NCBI GenBank assembly: GCA_900169235.1
Contig: FWCC01000064.1
Location: 186,001-250,000 of the forward strand
Direction: 5' to 3'
Source: Zarea fungicola
Lineage: Eukaryota; Ascomycota; Sordariomycetes; Hypocreales; Cordycipitaceae
Length of the DNA stretch: 64,000 bases
In this document: positions 57,122 through 64,000 of the stretch, in pieces
Layout: the number at the start of each line of letters is the position of its first letter
Position numbering within the stretch: the first letter of the stretch is position 1
Made by a program: the position numbers and the translations under genes
The notes under the pieces: generated by a model
Told to the model about the DNA's origin: nothing
The model's input: the letters and a program-made list of their open reading frames with translations, nothing else
The model's database searches: none

Positions 57122-57919
57122 ATGTCTACACCGGTATGAAACAGGCGGTCCTTGGGATGCGGTTCAACGCAGATAGATGCAACCGACTCCGATTTTGCTT
57201 TTTTTTTTTCCGTACCCTTTGCTAATTGTGCGGCTGCCTAGCCCGTCGCCTTTAACCGCCTCAAGCAGATTGCCACCGATGTATGTTGGAACCTCTATTG
57301 CGCAGGATAGAACCTGGAGCGCCAATCATATGCGAGCGAGGACCGAAGATGGGCTGTGCTGTTATTGCTTGCTAACAGTCCTTTAGGTATGCAACACTGC
57401 CATTGGCAATGCCGAGTTTTACGACCATGCCAAGACTGAGCAATGGAACTCCAACATTATCGTGAGCCATGTCCCCTTTGCCCCGCTCTCTTCCAGACCA
57501 CCGACTTCGGTTGTCGGGAGAGAGGTGATGCCGATAATGTATCTGGGTGACTGACCGCGAATCTGCGCATATAGAGCTCCATGCTAAAGGCTGTCATCTC
57601 CGAATCGACCCCCCAAGGCGCCAACGCACCTTCGTTCAAGTTTGCCTGCAACAGCACCATTGTGCAGCACCTGGTCCCGACGTCGGCCCTCAACAAGTCG
57701 CGCGCCGGCGCGGACAGCAAGGAGGAGCAGCCGCACATCTCGACGAGCACCGAGGCGACGGCCACAGATGGCAAGCCCCACGTCGGCCGCCGCGGCATGC
57801 ACAGCGCTACAGGTGCTTACTGGGACGAGAAGAAGGATGGCATGTGGACGTTCAAGTACGATGGAGGTGAGGGCAAGGGTATGGATGTTGTCATTATGCT
57901 CATCTGGATTGCGATTTAA
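57122..57919 (+). CDS. Tctex-1-type dynein light chain
   Basis: Light chain of cytoplasmic dynein that links cargo or intermediate chain to the motor. Exons 57122-57133, 57242-57280, 57387-57461 and 57575-57919 give 156 aa. The first exon has only four codons (MSTP); exons 2 and 3 encode PVAFNRLKQIATD and VCNTAIGNAEFYDHAKTEQW. The Tctex-1 fold is seen in the N-terminal helices, the strand FKFACNSTIVQHL and the closing ATGAYWDEKKDGMWTFKYDG...VVIMLIWIAI. A disordered insert of about 40 residues (SRAGADSKEE...KPHVGRRG) lies between these strands, longer than in animal relatives, where the loop is only a few residues. Confidence 0.85.
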
Positions 57920-59997
57920 AAACCACCAAATACGTATGGAGTGGGGGGTTGTTGCTGTTGTACAACAGGACAAAACGTATCCCTCACGGAAACGATAGCA
58001 TGACTTCTGGCAAATAGAATTTTTTTCTTTGTTTTTCTGATGTTTTGATGCTGCAAGAAGAGGCTGTTGTTGATTTGGAAATCATGGGCGTGGATTGAGA
58101 TGTTTGGGTATCGAGAGTAAGCTGTCATTGTTGAGGTTTTCCGTACTGTCTCTCGTACTTGTAGGTTGACAAATGGGGTATGCGAGGTTTTATAACATGG
58201 AACCGATTGGCTAAACCATTTAGGATATTCATGTTTCATTCTTGCCTAATATTGTTCCTTGAGACTGTAGATTGCAGAATGCGGCTCGGAAACCGAGGCG
58301 GCGTATCGGTGTAGCTTGCCATTCGCTCACAGTGGTATCCGTTAGCTCTTGGACGGTGCTCGCCGCTTGGGATTAACAATACAACAACTACGGCGGTGAA
58401 GTCAATCAGTGTGTAGTCGAGTGGATAAATAGTTACAGCAGATTTCTTCATAGGGATATTCCAGAGTGGCCAGCTGCGTCAAAAGATCCCATACTACGGG
58501 GAAGGGAATGCCCCAAGTCCAGCCAGATATGACATCAAATGCTCGACTATGTGATACGTAAAATGGGTACTGTTACACTATTTGACATGGTCAGCAATGT
58601 AATTGGAGTTTTGTCGGGCTTGTGGACTTGCGAATGGAGCACAAACAAAAAGAGAAAGACATTTGAGAGGACCCTTGGAAGATCATCCGAGATGGCGTGG
58701 TGCAATGACGCAGTTGCCTGGCACAGCTGCACCAGTGCGAATGAAGCTGGTCACGAGGGGCGTGTACTTGTCTGGTAGGTACCTAACCCAACGGCGAGTG
58801 GTGGATATGTGCCGTTATTATCTAGTCAAACGCAGTACTATTTAGATTTCTTTTGCCAATTGAAGCTTCTTTTTGGAAATTACATTGCAGATTTTTGGGA
58901 CATACTGCGAGCTCATACAATCGACAATGGAGAATGGAGACATGACGAAAAAGTTGGGTCGCCAAGAGGCACTTGGCATCCACAAAGCCTCACGATCGAA
59001 GCGACGGAGTGGTACCACCCACCACGGCGAGTCATCAGTGGGGTACGTGCCGATGTACAGGACGCAACTCAGTGCCATATCACGGGCGTCTTGAAGCCAT
59101 ACAGTCGAGGCCCTATGTTGAATGTAAAAAAAATAAAAAAAAATAAAACAAAATTTGTGGCAATGCGAGCAAGACCGCGAAAAGCCGAGACAAAACTGAG
59201 GCTTGTGGCTGAAAATGTTGCGCATACTACCTACAGTGTTCCCTGTTTCTCCCGCACAAGCAGGAACATTTGCATGGCTGCGGCGTCGCCGTAGTCCAAC
59301 CCACCCTGCCACGCCTGCGACCCCTTGAGCGGGAAAAAACCAGCTCTCCGTCCGCTAAAAAGGCAGTTTTCAGGGGATGTGAACAGTATTGGCCCCCACA
59401 TATGCGACAGAGTTCATCCCAGGCAAGGGTGTACCTGAACAGAAAAAAATTAGCGGCCTTTTCAGCAAGACCCAGGTACCTGTTGCCTTGGTACTGCGTA
59501 CAAACGCTACTTTGGAGGGTACTAAATATATCCCCATGCATCCTTTTTCCACTTATAAGAATCGGCCTGGTTCCGGCATTTAAGAATCGGGCGTCTGCCT
59601 TTCTCGCCCCCGCCAACAGAAGCCTCTTGCCATCTTTTATTATTAGCCCGATCTACCCTCTTTTCCGTTTCGACGACTCCTCTTGGTTTTGGGGTATTTT
59701 CATTGAAACCGGAAGAAGCTGGCATTCTTCTTTCGTCTCTGTACGACAAACCCTCGACACACACCTCCTCCCCACCTTTGTGTCAACGCACGCGACAATT
59801 TGCCACTCTACCGCACTTGTCACTAAGACACCGAATTCGTTTGCCCAACCACAACCACAACCACGACCAAGTTGCGAAGACGTCTATATACGCACACATA
59901 TTTATACAACTGTCTGCAGCCCGAAGAAACCCACCACAGATAAATACTCTGCTCGGTTTCACACAAATACGCAAACCAGGCAACACAAAGCACCGAC
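57920..59997. other. Intergenic region, about 2 kb
   Basis: AGGTACCT palindromes occur at 58777 and 59474. An open plus-strand frame of 243 codons (59270-60001) has no conserved feature and ends at the start of the F-box gene; it is probably leader and promoter sequence. Confidence 0.5.
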
Positions 59998-60945
59998 ATG
60001 ATGGTTCAGTGGCTCGCTGACTCCAGCGTGCACGCCCAGCGACCTCGCGATGCCCTCCCGCCCAAGCGACCTGCCCGCAGAGGCTATTCTGTCACCGACT
60101 TCCAAGGCGACCTTGTACCCGACTTTCTAGCTGCTTTCCAGGCATCATCCATCGGTGGCACACCGTCTCTGCCGCTGCCGCCGTCTTCCACCACTGCCGC
60201 CCACATTCCAACCGAAGCGACCATTCCCGAAAATGCCGTCCTGCGCACCAGCCCGCAGCCGCCAACAACATCATCCTTCTCGTCCCGTACACAGCAACAG
60301 CAAGCGGCGGCGGCGCTCGTCTCGTCGCTGCGGCCCCAGATAAAAAAGAAGCCCCCTCGCCGCTCCTATTCCGCCACCGACAAGGAGCCCGAAGACGCCG
60401 TGCTCGCGCCCAACCATCCCCGGCCGCCGCCCTCGTCGGGACAGCACATGGGTCTGCTCGACCTCCCCCCCGAAATGCATTACATGCTCTTTGACTTTCT
60501 CGACCCCATTGACGCCGTGTGCTTCGGCCTCGCCCACCCAAAACTCTACTCCATTCACCGCCGCAAGAACAAGCAGGTGCCCCTGAGCAGCCGCTATGAC
60601 GGGCCCAATGACCTCGAATGGGTGTGGCGCGGCGTCCGGCACCTGGGTCAGAAGAAGAATCAGCAGCCGCGCGACGGCCTCGAGAGGCTGCGCGTCAAGG
60701 GCCAGGTCTACTGCCGCAAGTGCGGCATCTCCCGCTGCGAGCTGCACCGCCACCTCAAGAGCTGGATGGGCGACGGCTACGAGTACTGTGAGATCAAGGA
60801 GCGCTTCGGAACGCCCGCCCCCGACGGCGCCAAGTCGTACTGCTACATGAGCTCACCCACGGACCGTCATCGCTGCGGTCGCCACGGCGGTCTCAAGAGC
60901 CCAGTTGGCACGCCTGTGTTGACGCCAGTGGCGACTCTTGTATAA
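59998..60945 (+). CDS. F-box-like protein with Cys/His-rich C-terminus
   Basis: Single exon, 315 aa. The first 145 residues are disordered (Pro, Ser, Gln-rich) and contain two copies of a short motif, RRGYSVTD (27-34) and RRSYSATD (121-128). An F-box-like segment follows at about 152-190 (LLDLPPEMHYMLFDFLDPID...AHPKLYSIH), which in other proteins recruits Skp1 for SCF ubiquitin ligases. The C-terminal third has cysteines and histidines spaced like a metal site (YCRKCGISRCELHRHL, and later SYC and RHRCGRHG). The F-box is weak but recognisable; the target is unknown. Confidence 0.65.
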   Translation: MMVQWLADSSVHAQRPRDALPPKRPARRGYSVTDFQGDLVPDFLAAFQASSIGGTPSLPLPPSSTTAAHIPTEATIPENAVLRTSPQPPTTSSFSSRTQQQQAAAALVSSLRPQIKKKPPRRSYSATDKEPEDAVLAPNHPRPPPSSGQHMGLLDLPPEMHYMLFDFLDPIDAVCFGLAHPKLYSIHRRKNKQVPLSSRYDGPNDLEWVWRGVRHLGQKKNQQPRDGLERLRVKGQVYCRKCGISRCELHRHLKSWMGDGYEYCEIKERFGTPAPDGAKSYCYMSSPTDRHRCGRHGGLKSPVGTPVLTPVATLV

Positions 60946-61625
60946 AGAGTAGCATGTGATTTTTTTTCTTTTTTTGCATCTACAGCGGCACATACTTGTT
61001 TTATAATTCCTTTTTCCTTCTGCTTTTCTTTGCATTAGTCATGATACCATAACATTTTTGAATAGAAAACCCAAGAACGGGGTGAATTTTTTTTTCTTCT
61101 TAATTTTTATGCTTTTGCCATCCTGATTACACTAGGGAATAGCGAGAAGATGATGACTGAGAAGTACGTCGCTACTATGTTTAAGCCGGCGGCAACTTTC
61201 TATTAATGATGAAATTGTCTATAACTATTCAAAGAGAATATATTAATACAATATACCGAAAGAGGACACTAGATGACAACAGTTGTTTAACCTGCATGGC
61301 CACCGTGATGTACTCTAAGGATTGTATTACAAGACAAAGCCATCCGCGTTTAACATGAACCATGGTGTGTAATAAAATGCCTTTTTTATGCCGACACTGT
61401 ACTTGCAGAAGCAGATCGTGATTTGGCTTGTGTTTGCTTTTCTTTCCTGTCCCCTCGCATGACTTGGACTGTTAAAAGTGTGACAGATATCTGTCTCACA
61501 TTGTGTTGTCACTATGGAGTACTGGTGTTATGGGGCATGGGCTACAGACTTCTCTTGGAAATGAGCAAGACTGTTGCGGCGCTGTAAAGGTCCTTAATAA
61601 TAAATAAGTGCAACAGTTTTTAACA
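60946..61625. other. Intergenic region
   Basis: 3' UTR of the F-box gene on the left and the 5' flank of the tRNA on the right. No other gene is seen. Confidence 0.6.
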
Positions 61626-61717
61626 TCCGGTATGGTGTAGTGGCTAACATCGCTCGCTCTCAACTGTTCAACAGTAAGATCCGAGCAGCCCAGGGTTCGA
61701 NNNNNNNNNNNNNNNNN
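61626..61717 (+). tRNA. tRNA-Glu (CTC), intron-containing, 3' end hidden by assembly gap
   Basis: 61626-61700 folds as the first part of tRNA-Glu: acceptor TCCGGTA, D arm TGGTGTAGTGGCTAACA, anticodon stem GCTCG/CGAGC with loop CTCTCAC and anticodon CTC (61659-61661), and the T-arm start GGGTTCGA. An 18-nt intron (61663-61680) sits at the standard place, one base after the anticodon. The last 15 nt, including the 3' acceptor strand, fall in the N run at 61701-61717, whose length suits what is missing. A long T run follows. Confidence 0.9.
61701..61717. other. Assembly gap (17 N)
   Basis: Run of unknown bases inside the tRNA gene, flanked on the right by a homopolymer T run that probably caused the ambiguity. 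Confidence 0.99.
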
Positions 61718-61735
61718 TTTTTTTTTTTTTTTTTT
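61718..61735 (+). terminator. RNA polymerase III T-run terminator
   Basis: Eighteen consecutive T directly after the tRNA and the gap. Pol III ends at runs of four or more T; this one is unusually long and could also reflect assembly trouble. Confidence 0.7.
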
Positions 61736-62061
61736 AATTATAAATACCGCCTTTTTGTTATGTGTGTGCTATTTGCAAACATTTCAAGGCCAGTTTATAT
61801 TCTACGGCACGCAATACAAAGAATCCAATTATACATACATATCGAGTGCAATGCAGATGGTGTGGCAGTGGACGGCAACTTGACTTGTGAACATGTAAAT
61901 TTGAGATAATGATGGTAGTATATGCAAGAAAAGGAAAAAGAGCGCCGAATGATCCAATTGCAAGCCCAAGTTCCTAAGTCTTGACCCCAACCAAAAAAAT
62001 TACAAAACAAACGCCATAACAAGAATATTTACAAAAATGCATCCTCTTGATGAATGATCTC
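61736..62061. other. 3' region of the glycosyltransferase gene
   Basis: AT-rich sequence between the T run and the stop of the minus-strand gene. No gene is seen. Confidence 0.55.
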
Positions 62062-63775
62062 TTATCGAAGGTCGTCACCATCTTCTCCAGCATCTAATTC
62101 TCCAGTTTGCTTTCTCAACTTCTTAGCTTCCTGTTTCTCCTTCATCTTGGAACACCACTTGCCTACACACTCAGCCTCCATCCACTTGATGCCCTCATCG
62201 CACTGTCCAAACTCATCTATCCACTCCTCAATGCCCTCCACGAACCAACCACTGGTAATGTCACCTTCTTCATACTTACTACTTGGGTATCCCATGCTAA
62301 AAGTGTCGCTAACGCAACACTTGCCCATGTAATAGCGCCACTGGAAACAAGTACGCTCCGTGAGAACGCCGCCCTTGTCAGCCTCACGATTGTACGCATT
62401 GTCGAGGTATGAGTCGCGTTCCTCTTCTGTCCCAAGCATCTCGTAGGCCACTGCATCAATATCGAGACCCTTGGCAATACAGACGCGCGAACAGGCGTCT
62501 GGCGACTCATGCGCATGATGCTCTATGACATTGTTGCCATCCCCGGCATTCTCAAAGCACGTCTGCTCTGCCCGATTGTTCCACTGTGATCGACGCGCTA
62601 TCAAGTTGGGTCCGACAAAGGCGTGATAAATGTCGCGAATCTGCAAGGGATCTGTCTTGGTGCGGGTTTGCTCGTATTGCCAGACGGCGCTAATCTCTTC
62701 CGAGTTCATGTGATGCATGGTAAAGAGAGGCTGGCACCAGTCGTGAGGTCCAAAGGCTAGCGTGTTTGGTTTTTCGCCATTAAACATGGGACTGGCCTTT
62801 TGCACAGACACCTCAATGTTGTCAAAGGCATTCGCCAAGAGAACATCGCCACAGCAAAGGCGAGTTGCTATTTCGTCAAACTGCGCTACCGTGGCTTGAT
62901 TTACCAAAGTCACAAGCCTCTTGAGTAGGACACCCGATATAACATAGCCAGTGCCGCCATGTGCAAATGGCAAGGTTCCGAGATATGCGATGCCTCCAAT
63001 GTAAACATCGTCTGTCGCATCCATGCGGGTATCGAGCCACTGGACAAGGTTTGACCAGACAACATACGTGTCGGCTTCGACAAAGACATACCATTTTCTG
63101 TCAGGGCGCATTTCCCAAGTGCGCACCACCATGTTCATAAACTTGTACTTGTCCAGGTCCCAGCCTCCTTCCATTCCTTTTGTGCATTCCTTTTGCGAAA
63201 TGGGACAATTTTGCTGTGCTTGATAGAGGACAAACTCGCGACGGTGGCTGGTCATAATATTTTCAACACGATCGAGGGCGTTGTAGATGTGATATTTGCC
63301 GATTTGTTGTTCCTAAGGAAATTAGAAGTTATACTTATGGGGTAAAAGGAGCTGGGCAAAGTTGCCATACCAAATCAGAAAAAAGTAAAAAATCAGGAAG
63401 ACATTGCAAGCTGGTGAGTAGTTGCGTGGGCATCTTTTCAAAGGCCTCGGTCGCACCGGTCTTCATCACCACCATGACATCCTCGGTATTGGGGAAACCC
63501 TGGCACGGCTGGCTGAAATTCCAATGCTCGTGTACGGCAGCTTCGGTGCCATTCTGGTACAGAGTATTATTGTAGACGCCGGACTCAAAGTAGGTGGCAA
63601 GCTGATTGTAAATGTAATTCGGATTGTAGGAGGCAAATTCCAAGTGGGAAAGGAGATACAAGGAATAGAATACACATGAACTCAGGAATGATAACACCAG
63701 GGTCCTGATGCTGCGTGGCGGGAACGCACGCGCCAGAAAGCGCTTCTCCGGAGTTGCATTCATTGCAAGTAACAT
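62062..63775 (-). CDS. GT31-type glycosyltransferase, type II membrane protein
   Basis: Exons 63775-63371 and 63312-62062 give 551 aa. An N-terminal signal anchor (about residues 24-43, LVLSFLSSCVFYSLYLL) after basic residues marks a Golgi type II protein. The catalytic domain has the metal/nucleotide motif VEADTYVVW, then GGIAYLGTLPFAHGGTGYVI and CGDVLLANAF, as in C1GALT-like GT31 enzymes of fungi. A C-terminal Cys-rich part (TCFENAGD...CSRVCIAKG...CFQWRY) looks like an apple/PAN-type domain. A Met at 63763 is an alternative start. The sugar donor and acceptor are not known. Sequence continues 225 bp upstream to the window end with no further exon seen. Confidence 0.85.
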
Positions 63776-64000
63776 TTATTGGTTTGTGATTTGGCTTTAC
63801 GGCCTGTATGCTGGTTTTTGCTGTGTAGAATGCTGATTCAACCAAGAATGAAAGGGACGGAAAACACTATGAAAAGTAAAAAGTCGTATCCAAAAGAGAA
63901 GAAACGAATGCCGAATGAAAACCTCGTATATCGGAATAGGTTTTTGGTCGACTAGGAAAACTAGAATCGCACAAGACAATTCTTCAACTTGAGTTGCCTG

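Noticed and set aside
59270..60001. 243-codon plus-strand ORF before the F-box gene
   Set aside because: No conserved feature, ends overlapping the next start, and the DNA looks like promoter and leader.
1..64000. CRISPR array, prophage or bacterial operon
   Set aside because: None seen; introns and gene content are eukaryotic.

Overview
The window looks like nuclear DNA of a filamentous ascomycete, probably a Sordariomycete and perhaps Hypocreales; I cannot name the species. Most genes are broken by short introns (about 50-125 nt) with GT...AG ends and CTNAC-like branch sites. They sit on both strands with no operons, intergenic spaces are long, and the proteins are those of a fungal cell: the Cdc12/AspC septin, Ahc1, Alg13, Vtc1, a questin-oxidase-like enzyme and an NLR-type STAND protein. 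A 17-base N run at 61701-61717 shows this is a draft assembly. I modelled 20 protein genes and one open gasdermin-like ORF. Exon sums are multiples of three in every spliced model.

Layout. 0.2-2.2 kb: Dcr2-type metallophosphoesterase. 3.0-8.3 kb: candidate cell-death/immunity locus on the minus strand, with an alpha/beta-hydrolase-NB-ARC-TPR NLR and, upstream of it, a 304-aa protein whose pattern recalls fungal gasdermins. The NLR reading frame is cut near its end by one TAG, after which the same frame stays open for 119 codons. 8.9-10.3 kb: remnant DNA, including a terminal-inverted-repeat element with an internal hairpin and a degenerate coding relic. 10.7-16.9 kb: argininosuccinate lyase, a SET/Vps75-like histone chaperone and a Sec14-family lipid-transfer protein. 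19-24 kb: questin-oxidase-like enzyme and Pwp2. 25-29 kb: septin Cdc12/AspC and a mitochondrial dehydrogenase kinase. 32-41 kb: USP7/Ubp15 deubiquitinase, a small secreted protein, mitochondrial ribosomal protein Rsm24 and Alg13. 41-50 kb: Aip1, a MITE-like element, a GPI-anchored six-cysteine protein and Ahc1. 54-64 kb: Alba-domain protein, Vtc1, Tctex-type dynein light chain, an F-box protein, an intron-containing tRNA-Glu(CTC) whose 3' end lies in the assembly gap, and a GT31-type glycosyltransferase.

Most genes are unrelated housekeeping genes. Neighbours are often convergent (for example septin/kinase, ALG13/AIP1, questin-like/PWP2), and RSM24 and ALG13 share a short divergent promoter. 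The only neighbourhood that looks functionally linked is the NLR with the gasdermin-like gene, which is the best candidate for an undescribed system here.
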